Shown: positions 1-8,648 of the stretch, one piece after another
Position numbering within the stretch: position 1 is the first letter of the stretch
Layout: each line of letters starts with the position of its first letter
Source: Planctomycetaceae bacterium
GTDB taxonomy: Bacteria > Planctomycetota > UBA1135 > GCA-002686595
Assembly (NCBI GenBank): GCA_016125265.1
Contig: WGMC01000006.1
Location: forward strand, 62,001 to 126,000
Direction of reading: 5' to 3'
DNA length: 64,000 bases
Notes under the pieces: model-generated
Database searches by the model: none
What the model was told of the DNA's origin: nothing
Seen by the model: only the letters and a program-made list of their open reading frames with translations
Made by a program: the position numbers and the translations under genes

Positions 1-608
1 GGCTGTCGGGCGACCACCTCGCCGAACAGGCGATCCACTCGGTCGACAAACAGTCCTGGGCCTTCGCCGACCGTGCGCCGCTGCGCGCCATCGCGGTGGG
101 CGGCTGCCAGACGCGCAAGGGCACGGAGAAGGGCGACACCTTCGATCACTTCGCCGTGGTGTACGAGTACGAGGGCGGCGCCCGCGCCTTCTGCAACGCG
201 CGCCAGTGGCCGAACAGCTACGGCGAGAACAACGACTTCCTCTACGGCTCGAAGGGCCGCGCGATCATCGAGAACTGGGCTCCACACCACGCGATCGAGA
301 CCTACGGCGGCGAAAGGTGGGTGTACGATGGCGAAGGCAACGACATGTACCAACAGGAGCTCGACGAACTCGTCGCGTCGATCCGCGCCGGCAAGCCGGT
401 GAACGACGGGATGTGGATGTGCCGCAGCAACCTGCTCGGCATCCTCGGCCGCGAGGCGGCGTACACAGGCCGCGCCATCACGTGGGAGGAGATCCTCAAC
501 AGTGAGCGGAAACTCGGGCCCCCCGGCATGGAGGACGGTGTGCTCGAGTTCGGAGCCCTCGCCCACAGCTTCGACGAGCCGGTGCCCGGGGAGTACAAAC
601 TCCTGTGA
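1..608 (+). CDS. Gfo/Idh/MocA-family oxidoreductase, C-terminal part
   Basis: This is a 5'-truncated gene whose reading frame is open from base 3, giving about 201 residues. The first visible residues, SGDHLAEQAIHSVDKQSW, match the substrate-domain motif of secreted planctomycete-type Gfo/Idh/MocA dehydrogenases; the NAD-binding Rossmann domain would lie upstream of the window. The family oxidises or epimerises sugars and inositols with a bound nicotinamide cofactor. The TGA stop overlaps the GTG start of the TIM-barrel gene by 4 bp, so the two are probably co-translated. The substrate cannot be read from the sequence. Confidence 0.85.
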   Translation, partial: LSGDHLAEQAIHSVDKQSWAFADRAPLRAIAVGGCQTRKGTEKGDTFDHFAVVYEYEGGARAFCNARQWPNSYGENNDFLYGSKGRAIIENWAPHHAIETYGGERWVYDGEGNDMYQQELDELVASIRAGKPVNDGMWMCRSNLLGILGREAAYTGRAITWEEILNSERKLGPPGMEDGVLEFGALAHSFDEPVPGEYKLL

Positions 609-1525
609 CGAACGCGGTGCTCGATCGGCGCAGTGTGCTGGGCGCAGCCTGTGCGGTGGCGGGCGCCTTCGCGCTCGCGCGCGCGCAGGAAGCGGAAGCC
701 GTGCGCACGCCGCGGGCGATCCGGCGTTCGCTCAAGTACGGCATGGTGGGGGAGGGCGCGACTCTCCAGGACAAGTTCGCGCTGCTCCGGGATCTCGGTT
801 ACGACGGTGTCGAGTTGGACAGTCCCAACGAGCTGGATCCGGACGAGGTGCTCCGCGCCAAGGAGCGCACCGGACTTCTGATCCCCGGTGTGGTCAATGC
901 GTGGCACTGGCAGCACAGCTTCGGCGATCCGGATCCCGCGGTGCGCCAGAAGGGTCGCGAGGGCCTGGAGCGTAGCTTGCACGATGCGGCCCTCTACGGC
1001 GCCAGCACGGTGCTCGTGGTGCCAGGTGTGGTGAACGGGCGCATGTCCTATGGCGATGTCCATGGGCGCAGTCGGGTGGAGATCGGTGCGCTCGTGCCGC
1101 TCGCCGAGGAACTCGGCGTGACGATCGCCTTCGAGAACGTTTGGAACCACTTCCTCTTGAGCCCGCTCGAAGCCGCGCAGTACGTGGATTCCTTCCAGTT
1201 GAAGGCCGTGGGTTGGTACCTGGATCTTGGGAACCTGGTGCGCAACGCCTGGCCCGTGCACTGGGTCGAAGCGCTCGGCTCTCGCATCGTCAAACTCGAC
1301 ATCAAGGACTACAGCCGCAAGCTGCGCGACGAGGCGGGTCTCTGGCGCGGCTTCGAAGCGGAGATCGGCGACGGCGACGTCGGTTGGGCGGAGACCATGG
1401 CGGCGCTCGACCGCGTCGGCTACACCACCCGATCGGACGCCTGGGCCAGCGCCGAGGTGGGCGGTGGCGACCGCAAACGCCTGGCGGACGTCCTTGCGCG
1501 CATGGACCGCGTGCTCAACGCCTAG
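605..1525 (+). CDS. Secreted sugar isomerase/epimerase-like TIM-barrel protein
   Basis: The protein has 306 residues and begins at a GTG overlapping the upstream stop. Residues 1-30 look like an export signal: DRRS, which resembles a Tat motif with only one Arg pair, followed by a hydrophobic stretch and ALARAQE. The rest fits the xylose-isomerase-like (AP endonuclease 2) TIM barrel, with GYDGVELDS in an early strand, the acidic AFENVWNHF strand and WYLDLGN near the end, which place the usual metal-binding Glu and Asp. Pairing with a Gfo/Idh oxidoreductase is typical of carbohydrate or inositol catabolism. The substrate is unknown. Confidence 0.82.
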   Translation: MTNAVLDRRSVLGAACAVAGAFALARAQEAEAVRTPRAIRRSLKYGMVGEGATLQDKFALLRDLGYDGVELDSPNELDPDEVLRAKERTGLLIPGVVNAWHWQHSFGDPDPAVRQKGREGLERSLHDAALYGASTVLVVPGVVNGRMSYGDVHGRSRVEIGALVPLAEELGVTIAFENVWNHFLLSPLEAAQYVDSFQLKAVGWYLDLGNLVRNAWPVHWVEALGSRIVKLDIKDYSRKLRDEAGLWRGFEAEIGDGDVGWAETMAALDRVGYTTRSDAWASAEVGGGDRKRLADVLARMDRVLNA

Positions 1526-1556
1526 GCCCAACGCGTTGGGCGCGGAGGATCCCTAC

Positions 1557-2558
1557 ATGGCCCGATCTCACACGACCAACAACCTGTGGATGGCAGCCGG
1601 CGCTGCGCTCGTCTGGTTTGCCCAGGGGCGGGCGGCGTCGCTCCAGGGCGCTTCCGCGGGCGATGCGGCCACGGCGCAGGGCGCAGCGGATCCGTTCGCG
1701 ATCGCCCGTGCCAAGTTGCCGGAGGGGCTGCTCGTGTTCCCACCGCTCGAACGCGACGAGTGGTCGAGCACCCGCCTCGTGTACCAGATCCGCCCGCACT
1801 ACGGTTCCGCGTCGGCGCTGCGGGTGCGGCTCGAGCGCGCGCACGAAGGGCGACCCTTCGAGCGCTACGAGAACTGGGAGAGTGCCCACTACCTGTTCAC
1901 GGCGCTGGCGTCGCGCCTCGGCGGCGAGGTGGCCTATGTGGCGGGCATCCGCGAGGATGGGAGTTGTGTGGTCGAACGTTGGGTCACAGAGCCCCGCGAG
2001 GCCGGTTGGTCCGTCGCGCTCGCGAGCCCGCCCGCGCAGCCCAACGGTGCGCCGTCCGGGCCCGCCGAGCTGGTATACGAGGTAGCCCACGCCGATCAGT
2101 GGCGACCGCGGCGCGTCGGACAATCGGGCCTCGGACCCGTGGCGCGCAGCACGGTCCTCACGACACCCGCGGGGCCGATCACCGCCATGGCGGCGGATCC
2201 CGAGGGGCGGTTCCTGCTCTACTACGACCTCGGCCTCGGCACGCTGTTCCAGCGGGATCTTCTTGCACCGGACACACTTTCGACCGCGATCGCGCCGTCG
2301 TCCACGGCACCGGCGCTCGACCAGGTGGGCAGCCTCGAACTCTTCGATGTCGAAGGCGAGGGCCGCATCTGCCTCGTTTCGCGCTCCTACGGCCAACCGG
2401 ACGGAGTCGGCGAGGAGTCCTACCTCGTCTTGCACGACGCGGAGAACGACGGGTTGTTCGAGCGCTCGACGGCGCTGACCCGCGAACAGTGGAGCTTGTC
2501 GCCCTACGCGGACACGTCGAAGCGACGTGTGTTCTGGCGCGAGCGGCCCGCGCGCTGA
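1557..2558 (+). CDS. Secreted protein of unknown function
   Basis: I do not recognise this 333-residue protein. It starts at ATG 1557, 31 bp after the TIM-barrel gene, with GGAGGAT just upstream as ribosome-binding site. Residues 1-30 form a hydrophobic export signal ending near GRAASLQG. The mature part is mostly predicted beta strand and has no catalytic motif that I can name; it ends in a repeated-strand pattern (GSLELFDVEGEGRICLVSRSYG) that could be part of a propeller or sandwich fold. It is probably the last gene of the sugar-oxidoreductase unit, because a repeat element and a convergent operon follow. Confidence 0.7.
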   Translation: MARSHTTNNLWMAAGAALVWFAQGRAASLQGASAGDAATAQGAADPFAIARAKLPEGLLVFPPLERDEWSSTRLVYQIRPHYGSASALRVRLERAHEGRPFERYENWESAHYLFTALASRLGGEVAYVAGIREDGSCVVERWVTEPREAGWSVALASPPAQPNGAPSGPAELVYEVAHADQWRPRRVGQSGLGPVARSTVLTTPAGPITAMAADPEGRFLLYYDLGLGTLFQRDLLAPDTLSTAIAPSSTAPALDQVGSLELFDVEGEGRICLVSRSYGQPDGVGEESYLVLHDAENDGLFERSTALTREQWSLSPYADTSKRRVFWRERPAR

Positions 2559-2690
2559 TCCAAGGGCCCATGGGCCCGCCCTTCAGCCCGTAAACGCGCG
2601 CCCGTAATGGGGCGGGCCTTCAGCCCTCGCACGTCTTCTTCGGGGACCTGGGGCGTTGCCCCAGGCTACTATGGGGTGCGCCGTTGGCGC

Positions 2691-2809
2691 GTTGGAGTGG
2701 ACGCGTCGTTGGAGTCGACGCGTCGTTGGAGTCGACGCGTCGTTGGAGTCGACGCGTCGTTGGAGTCGACGCGTCGTTGGAGTTGGCGACTCGTTGGCGT
2801 TGGCTCGTC
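2691..2809. repeat. 17-bp tandem repeat array in element copy 1
   Basis: Seven units of GTTGGAGTCGACGCGTC lie head to tail. The central four are identical or nearly so, and the last two diverge (GTTGGAGTTGGCGACTC, then GTTGGCGTTGGCTCGTC), a decay gradient typical of slippage-grown minisatellites. The array lies in the core of the composite element and differs from the arrays in the other three copies. Confidence 0.92.
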
Positions 2810-2970
2810 GTTGGCGTGTTTCGACCCGCAACGAGGCGCGATCCGACGGGCCGAGGCGCGATCGACGCGCAACGGCGCGCAGCGGCGGTCGAGCGCACCG
2901 TTGGTGTGCGAGACTCGTTGTCGTAGGGCGCGACGCGACTTCCGCTGCGCGCCAACGGCGCGCTCCATAG

Positions 2971-3055
2971 TAGCCTGGGGCAACGCCCCAGGAGCCTGGG
3001 GCAACGCCCCAGGAGCCTGGGGCAACGCCCCAGGAGCCTGGGGCAACGCCCCAGG
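2971..3055. repeat. GTAG-led hairpin amplified four times (21-bp period)
   Basis: After a single GTAG, the hairpin CCTGGGGC-AAC-GCCCCAGG occurs four times, each separated by AG, giving a period of about 21 bp. Only the first unit keeps GTAG directly at its foot; the others have AGGAG before the stem. Coordinates of the inner units are accurate to about one base. Confidence 0.88.
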
Positions 3056-3115
3056 TTCGTGTTGGAATAGGGGCAAGGGCTGAAGGCCCGCCCCATTGCC
3101 GTGCTGGGCGCGGAG

Positions 3116-3892
3116 CTAGACCGTCGCGACGCGGTGGACGAGCGCGCCCAACGCATCGCGCAGCGGGTCGAAGTCACTCGGGCCAAAACCGAGTTGGTGG
3201 TGTTGGGTCCAGCCCTCGGCGTGTTCGAGGCCGGGCACCAACCGCGCCAATGCGCGCGACTCCGCATCGGCGGTCTCGACGTAACTTCCCAAACCCTGCG
3301 TGGCGTCGAGCCACTCGCGCTGGCTCGTGTGCAGGGCCAGCGCGGCGAGCTTCTGCCTGTGCCCTCGCGCCGTATCGACCAGCAGAGCCGGCGGACGGCG
3401 TTCGCCCAGCGGCCCGACCAGGCCGTGCGGTGTGGCGTGGTACACGGCGATCGGACCCTCGATCGCGGCCCGCGGCGGCGACGTCCGGAAAAGGGGCGCG
3501 CCGCGGATGAAGGCCGCGGACACGGCCAAACGGCACGTTTCCGTGTGGTCCTCCATGTAGTCGACCGGCGGATGGGTGAGGAGGATCGTCGGCGCCACCT
3601 TGCGCACGAGCGCCGCCGCGCGGCGCAGGAGGCGCGTGGAATAGATGACCGCCATGTCCTCGGCAAAACTCCCGTGCCACTTGGCGCCGAGCAGTTTGGC
3701 CGCCGCCTTCGCCTCCGCCTTGCGGGTGGCCGCGATCCTCGTCCGTGTGCCCGAGAGCGCACCGAGATCCCCCGAGGTCGCCGTGGCGTAGTGCAGCTCG
3801 TAACCCACCTCATCCAGTGCGAGGAGTGTGCCCGCCGCGCGGAACTCCACGTCGTCCGGATGGGCGAAGAGGGCCAGCACACGCGGGTTCAA
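3116..3892 (-). CDS. PIG-L family N-acetylsugar deacetylase
   Basis: I take the start as TTG at 3892, giving 258 residues. A GGAGGAA ribosome-binding site sits just before it and the TTG overlaps the stop of the upstream oxidoreductase (TTGA). The N-terminus has the family zinc-binding motif AHPDD (ALFAHPDDVEF), and a later HPPVDYMEDH segment supplies the second histidine cluster (HxxDH-like). PIG-L/LmbE enzymes remove acetyl groups from N-acetylglucosaminyl substrates. Co-expression with a Gfo/Idh dehydrogenase suggests amino-sugar breakdown. The length fits the family (230-300 residues). Confidence 0.88.
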   Translation of the reverse strand: MNPRVLALFAHPDDVEFRAAGTLLALDEVGYELHYATATSGDLGALSGTRTRIAATRKAEAKAAAKLLGAKWHGSFAEDMAVIYSTRLLRRAAALVRKVAPTILLTHPPVDYMEDHTETCRLAVSAAFIRGAPLFRTSPPRAAIEGPIAVYHATPHGLVGPLGERRPPALLVDTARGHRQKLAALALHTSQREWLDATQGLGSYVETADAESRALARLVPGLEHAEGWTQHHQLGFGPSDFDPLRDALGALVHRVATV

Positions 3893-4935
3893 GGCAGTTC
3901 CTCCAGCTTCACCGTGCGCCCGAGTTCGGCCGAGCGGTCCGCCGCAAAGAGCAAACGGTGGGTCGCCAGTGCGTCGTCGATCCCCGTCAGGGGCATGGGA
4001 TCGCCCGCCAAGATCGCGCGGAAGTACGCGCCGAACTGCGCTTCGTAGGGGTGGTCTTTCACGTCGCCCGAGTCGACGACGCCACACGAAAGCTGGCTCC
4101 ATCGGCTGCGCACGGACCCCGCCAGCTTCTCGCTGTGGAAGCGGTCGCCGTCGATCGAACCCTCCGAACCCAACACGTGCACGCGGAAGTGGTACGGCTG
4201 CAGCGCGTCGAGGCACGAGGTGCTCTTGCCGATCCGACCGTCCGCAAAGCGCACCAGGTTCACTTGCGTGGTCGGGAAATCGCACGATGCGAAGTGCGGA
4301 CTGGTGGACGAGGTCGCAAGGGCCGTCACTTCCACGGGTTCGCTCTCGCTTCCCATCATCAGCAGCATCGCGTCGAGCGCGTGGCACCCGGCGCTCAGAA
4401 GGCTAGAGCCCGACTCCGCCTTCTTCGCGCTCCAGCGGAACTGGCCGTACCAGGGACCGACGCCGTGGTAGTAGTCGACTTCCGCGAGGTGCACCCGGCC
4501 GATGAGCCCCAGATCGAGGAGCGACTTGAGCGCGCGGAACTGGTTCGAGTACCGCACCTCGAAACAGATGCAGTACCCGACGCCCGCGGCCTTCACCGCC
4601 GCGTGCACGGCACGGGCATCGTCGATCGACAGCGCCATCGGTTTCTCGACGAGGATGTGTTTGTTCGCCTGCGCCGCCGCGATGGAGAGGCGCGCGTGGT
4701 CCTTCGGGAACCCCGTCAGATCGAGCACGTCGATGGACGGATCGGCGAGCATGTCCTCGATACGCGTCACGGGCCGGATCGGAGCGCCGTACTGGGCGCG
4801 CAACTGGGCCCCGTCGAGCGGCCGGTTGCTCTGCACCGCGACCACCTCGGCAAGGCCGGTGGCCTGGATTGCCGGAATGTGCGCCGTCGCGGCCCAGCCG
4901 TGGCCGACGACCCCGACACGTAGTTTGTGAGCCAT
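3889..4935 (-). CDS. Gfo/Idh/MocA-family oxidoreductase
   Basis: This is a full-length 348-residue dehydrogenase. Residues 5-15 (LRVGVVGHGWAATAH) are the glycine-rich NAD(P)-binding loop, and EKPMALS near residue 100 is the family EKP motif whose Lys acts in catalysis. The C-terminal half is the beta-sheet substrate domain, including GCHALDAML with the catalytic His region. There is no signal peptide, so it should be cytosolic, unlike the secreted homologue at the window start. Its stop overlaps the TTG start of the PIG-L gene. A GRAM-like gene and a photolyase gene lie upstream on the same strand. Confidence 0.9.
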   Translation of the reverse strand: MAHKLRVGVVGHGWAATAHIPAIQATGLAEVVAVQSNRPLDGAQLRAQYGAPIRPVTRIEDMLADPSIDVLDLTGFPKDHARLSIAAAQANKHILVEKPMALSIDDARAVHAAVKAAGVGYCICFEVRYSNQFRALKSLLDLGLIGRVHLAEVDYYHGVGPWYGQFRWSAKKAESGSSLLSAGCHALDAMLLMMGSESEPVEVTALATSSTSPHFASCDFPTTQVNLVRFADGRIGKSTSCLDALQPYHFRVHVLGSEGSIDGDRFHSEKLAGSVRSRWSQLSCGVVDSGDVKDHPYEAQFGAYFRAILAGDPMPLTGIDDALATHRLLFAADRSAELGRTVKLEELP

Positions 4936-5027
4936 GGTGGCGGCACTCTACGGGCCGCGGCCCAGCGCGCCGAGACCAGGCCACAGGCAACGGGGGATCC
5001 GGTGCCAGCCGCGGGGGATCGTCCGCG

Positions 5028-5477
5028 TCAGGGTGCGGCTGCGCTCGCGCGGGCCGCGGCGATCGCGCGTGTCCAGGCCCCGTGGCTGTTGGCGGGCACG
5101 AGAAAGCGCTGTTCGGCGCCTCGGGCCGTCAGGCAGACGCCGTTGGGCAATACACCGACACCCATGAACGTCTCGACGGAGCGCACTTCGGCCAGTTCGA
5201 TCGCGGCGTTGGCCGCCGGGGAACCCTGGGCCGCGGCGGCGCCGTCGGGCACGAACACCAGCCGACGCCGCGTGAGGTAGAGCTGGCCCGTGGGTGTGCG
5301 CAGTCCCTCGACGCGGCGGGCCGGGCCCGCGCGCAGCAGGGTTTCGCCGGGTTCGAGGTGCGCGGCCGCGTTCCGCCGCACCTCCCGGCTAGGCGCACCC
5401 AAACGTCGCACGAGGGCCCAAAGTCCCAATCCGAGGGCCGCCACCCCGCCCGCGTACATCCACACCGCGCCGTCCAT
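5028..5477 (-). CDS. Membrane-anchored GRAM/PH-like protein
   Basis: The protein has 149 residues. Residues 5-22 (VWMYAGGVAALGLGLWAL) form one membrane segment. The remainder (LEPGETLLRAGPARR, then GQLYLTRRRLVFVPDG and a closing amphipathic helix) has the strand order of a GRAM or bacterial PH domain, in which GxLYLTxxRLxF is characteristic. Such domains bind membranes or peptides; no enzymatic motif is present. It begins 12 bp after the photolyase stop, so it is probably co-transcribed with it. The domain call is by pattern only. Confidence 0.62.
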   Translation of the reverse strand: MDGAVWMYAGGVAALGLGLWALVRRLGAPSREVRRNAAAHLEPGETLLRAGPARRVEGLRTPTGQLYLTRRRLVFVPDGAAAAQGSPAANAAIELAEVRSVETFMGVGVLPNGVCLTARGAEQRFLVPANSHGAWTRAIAAARASAAAP

Positions 5478-5488
5478 GGGCCAAGAGC

Positions 5489-7090
5489 CTACCCGGGCCC
5501 GGGCGTCAGCGCCTCACCCCGCGCGAGCGCGGCGCGCACCCTCTCGAACGTGGCCTTGTCCTCGGCCCGCTCCGCGGCGCTGCGTTTGGCCGCGCTGACG
5601 AGCGGCATGGAGAGCCGCGGATTGCCCCGCAGCGCCGCCCGGTGGCGCTCGAGGAACGCCCAATAGAGACCCGTGATCGGGCAGTTGCGTTTGGGGTCGA
5701 AACGGCACGCCCCGCAGTCGTCCGACATGCGCGCCAGGTACGCCGCGCCGCTGATGTAGGGTTTGGTGGTGAAGAGATCGCCCAGCGCAAACGTGCCCAT
5801 GCCCAGTACGTTGGGCTCGACCACCCAGTCGTACGCGTCGGTGTACGCGGCCCAGAACCAATCGCTGAGTTCCCGCGGCGATACGTCGAGCAGGGTGGCC
5901 AGGTTCGAGAGCACCATCAGGCGTTCGATGTGGTGCGAGTAGCCGGTGCGCCACACGTTGGCGACGACGCGGTCCAGACACGCGAGTCCCGAAGACGCGC
6001 CCCAATAGGCCGGCGGTAGGGGACCGCCCTCGCCGAGCGGAAACGCCGTGCGGCCCGGCGGAAGGCGGCGAAAACCCTCGGTCTCGCGGTGCACGTGGCG
6101 CACGAACTCGCGCCAACCCAGCACTTGGCGCACGAAACCCTCCTTCGAGGGCAGCGGCACATCGAGCCGCAAGGTGTCCTCCACGACCTCGCGCGGGAGG
6201 AGGCGCGACAGGTTCAAGAGCGGCGAGATGCGCGTGTGGAAGAGCGCGTCCGAGTGCCGGCTCATCGCGTCCTCGTAGGGGCCGAAGAACGGCAGGCATT
6301 GCTCGCGCGCGTGTTGCCAAAGCCGCGCTGCATCCGCGGCGGTGCTGGGCAGTTGCGCGCCGTCCAACTGGCCGGGGTGCGAAGCGAAGTCGCGCTCGAC
6401 GAGTTCGAGCACCTCCGCGGTCACCGCGTCGTCCTTGAACTGGAGCGGGGCCGGCGCGGGCGGCTCGCCGCGCCATGGTTTGCGGTTTTCGCCGTCGAAG
6501 CTGTACGCGCCGCCCGCGGGCTGCTTGCCCTCCATCAGGTAACCCGTGCGCTGGCGCACCTGGCGGTAGAACGCGTCCATGCGCCACGGTGGGCCCTTCC
6601 TTGCGGCGGCGCGGAAGTCGTCGGCGGTGCTCAGCCAGGCGGCGTGGGGGACCAGCGTGAGCGCTCCCCGCTCGAGCGCGGGCGCGATGTCCTGGCGCAT
6701 CTCCCACTCCGCGGGCTCCATCGCGCGCAGCGGACCCAGCTCCTTCGCCAGGGCAAGCAGCGACTCGGCATAACCGCCGCGCGCGACCTGCCAGCGCACC
6801 GCCACGCCGCGCTCGGCTTGCTCCAGCGCGAACTGCCGCCCGTTGGCGAGCACCAGCGCGAGCTTCTGCTTGTGGTACGGACGTCGCGCCGCCTTCGAAG
6901 GGCATTCGAGCAGCACCAGGCCCAGTTCGCGGGGCTCGGCCTCCGCCAGGGGGCCCACACGATCGGTGAGCTGGTCGTAGGTCGCAAAGACCCAGCGGCG
7001 CGGTCCTGCCGTCCCCTTGCGCCCCATCCCCGCGCCCTGGCGGCGGGCCAGCTCTCTCGCGAAGCGCTGCGACCCACCTTCCGCCGGCAT
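5489..7090 (-). CDS. FeS-BCP-type cryptochrome/photolyase
   Basis: I chose ATG 7090 (533 residues), which has AAGGGGGG just upstream; ATG 7027 is an alternative. The open frame further upstream would run into the divergent promoter. The sequence follows the iron-sulfur bacterial cryptochrome/photolyase family (PhrB/CryB): WVFATYDQLTD at the N-terminus, GWREFVRHVHRETEG in the middle, then TGYSHHIERLMVLSN and YDWVVEPNVLGMGTFALG. The cluster cysteines are visible in CLPFFGPYEDAM, DDCGACRFDPK and NCPITGLYW. These enzymes use FAD plus a 4Fe-4S cluster to repair (6-4) photoproducts or sense light. A second photolyase (class II) lies at 21-22.5 kb. Confidence 0.9.
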   Translation of the reverse strand: MPAEGGSQRFARELARRQGAGMGRKGTAGPRRWVFATYDQLTDRVGPLAEAEPRELGLVLLECPSKAARRPYHKQKLALVLANGRQFALEQAERGVAVRWQVARGGYAESLLALAKELGPLRAMEPAEWEMRQDIAPALERGALTLVPHAAWLSTADDFRAAARKGPPWRMDAFYRQVRQRTGYLMEGKQPAGGAYSFDGENRKPWRGEPPAPAPLQFKDDAVTAEVLELVERDFASHPGQLDGAQLPSTAADAARLWQHAREQCLPFFGPYEDAMSRHSDALFHTRISPLLNLSRLLPREVVEDTLRLDVPLPSKEGFVRQVLGWREFVRHVHRETEGFRRLPPGRTAFPLGEGGPLPPAYWGASSGLACLDRVVANVWRTGYSHHIERLMVLSNLATLLDVSPRELSDWFWAAYTDAYDWVVEPNVLGMGTFALGDLFTTKPYISGAAYLARMSDDCGACRFDPKRNCPITGLYWAFLERHRAALRGNPRLSMPLVSAAKRSAAERAEDKATFERVRAALARGEALTPGPG

Positions 7091-7214
7091 GGCCCCCCTT
7101 GTCGCCCCCGGGAGCGCCCGGATCAAGGGCGTGCGAATCCAAAACGGCGCTGATCCGGCGCGCGGTGGCGGGCGTACCCCCCATGGACCACCTGCCCCGC
7201 TACCCCCGATCGCC

Positions 7215-8648
7215 ATGAGCCAACGACCCCGCCGTACCGTCACCGCCGCGCTCCTCCTCGTCACCGGGGGGCTTGCGAGTGCGTCGAGCCACCGAGAGGC
7301 GCCCTTCGTCACGGAAAACCCAAAGGTGGATGCGACCGACTTCTACCTGTTCACGAGTTACGAGCCCGGACGCGCGGACCACGTGACCGCGATCGCGAAC
7401 TACCTGCCCCTGCAGGATCCCTACGGCGGTCCCAACTACTTCACCCTGGATCCCAAGGCGGCGTACGACATCCACTTGGACACCGATGGGGACGCGATCG
7501 AGGACGTGACGTTGCGCTTCCGCTTCCGCCAGCGCCTCAAGGGCATCGCACTCGCCATCGGCGATCCCGGCGCAGAGAAGCTGGTGCCCGTGCCGCTGCG
7601 GCAAGTCGGTCCGATCACGGCCCAATCGTCGGCGAACCAGAACGAGCTCGAGACCTACCGCATCGACCTGATCCGCGGTCCCGTGGACTCACCGACGTCC
7701 GTGACGCCCCTCGCGAACGTGCTGGACGGTTCGCTCGACTTCGCGAAGCCCATCGACAACATTGGCACGAAGACGATCGCCGACTACGGCGCGTACGCCG
7801 CAGCGTTCCTGCACGAAGTGCGCTTGCCGGGGGGCGAAACGGCCCGGGTGTTCGTGGGGCAGCGCCGGGATCCGTTCGTGGTCAACCTCGGCGAGACCTT
7901 CGACCTGGTGAACAACAACCCGCTCGGTCCCGTGGACGCGAAGGCGAACAGCCTCGCCGACAAGAACGTGACCTCGTTGATCGTGGAGCTGCCCAAGTCG
8001 TTCGTGCGCGGCCGCACGACCAACGTGATCGGCGGCTGGACAGCCGCGTACCTGCCGAAGGTGCGCGAACTGACCTCGAATGCGTCGTACCTCGCGCCGC
8101 AGATCGTCTCGCCCGAGATGCAGCAGGTTTCGCGGCTCGGCATGCCCCTTGTCAACGAGGTCGTCATCGGCCTCGAGGACAAGAACCGCTTCAACGGCAG
8201 TCGCCCCAAGGACGACGGCCAGTTCCTCGACTACGTGACACATCCGACCTTGCCGGCGCTGCTCGAAACGCTGTTCGGCGTCAGCGCGCCGACGCTGTTC
8301 CCGCGGGCCGACCTGGTGCAGGTTTTCCTCACGGGGGTGCCCGGCCTCAATCAGAACGGGTCCACCGCGGAGATGTTGCGGCTGAACCTGGACACCCCGG
8401 CGACACCGCGCGAGATGCAAGACAGCCTCGGTGTGCTCGCCGGTGACAACGGCGGTTTCCCGAACGGCCGCCGGCCGGGGGACGACGTGGTCGACGCGGC
8501 CCTTCGTGTGGTGATGGGGGTGCTCTTGGATGCGGCCGTCGCGCCGAGCGGACAGCTCGCCTACACCGACGGGGCCGCGGTCTCCGCCATGGACTTCGAC
8601 GGCGGGTTTCCGTACCTCTTGACCCCGATCCCGGGGGCCCCCCAATGA
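7215..8648 (+). CDS. DUF4331 family secreted protein
   Basis: The 477-residue protein opens with a signal peptide (residues 2-24) followed by SSHREAPFVTENPKVDATDFYLFTSYEPG, the hallmark N-terminus of DUF4331 proteins, where SSHREAP and DATDFY are near-invariant. The later GPNYFTLDPKAAYDIHLDTDGD segment is also typical. The family is secreted or periplasmic and its molecular role is not established. The gene is divergent from the photolyase across 124 bp, and its stop overlaps the next start (ATGA), so it works with the DUF4198 protein. Confidence 0.88.
   Translation: MSQRPRRTVTAALLLVTGGLASASSHREAPFVTENPKVDATDFYLFTSYEPGRADHVTAIANYLPLQDPYGGPNYFTLDPKAAYDIHLDTDGDAIEDVTLRFRFRQRLKGIALAIGDPGAEKLVPVPLRQVGPITAQSSANQNELETYRIDLIRGPVDSPTSVTPLANVLDGSLDFAKPIDNIGTKTIADYGAYAAAFLHEVRLPGGETARVFVGQRRDPFVVNLGETFDLVNNNPLGPVDAKANSLADKNVTSLIVELPKSFVRGRTTNVIGGWTAAYLPKVRELTSNASYLAPQIVSPEMQQVSRLGMPLVNEVVIGLEDKNRFNGSRPKDDGQFLDYVTHPTLPALLETLFGVSAPTLFPRADLVQVFLTGVPGLNQNGSTAEMLRLNLDTPATPREMQDSLGVLAGDNGGFPNGRRPGDDVVDAALRVVMGVLLDAAVAPSGQLAYTDGAAVSAMDFDGGFPYLLTPIPGAPQ

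Larger units (their letters stand above)
2607..3096. repeat. Composite palindromic REP/BIME-like element, copy 1
   Basis: This 490-bp element fills the gap between two convergent genes. Its ends are inverted copies of ATGGGGCGGGCCTTCAGCCC. Inside each end lies the hairpin CCTGGGGC-GTT-GCCCCAGG. On the left (2647-2665) it is followed at once by CTAC; on the right it is preceded by GTAG (2971-2974). GCGCC-GTT-GGCGC type hairpins sit further in on both sides. The core holds a 17-bp tandem array, and the right hairpin is amplified four times. A short extra fragment of the terminus (2571-2590) lies outside the left end. Open frames across the element are by-products of its GC-rich periodicity. Confidence 0.9.
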
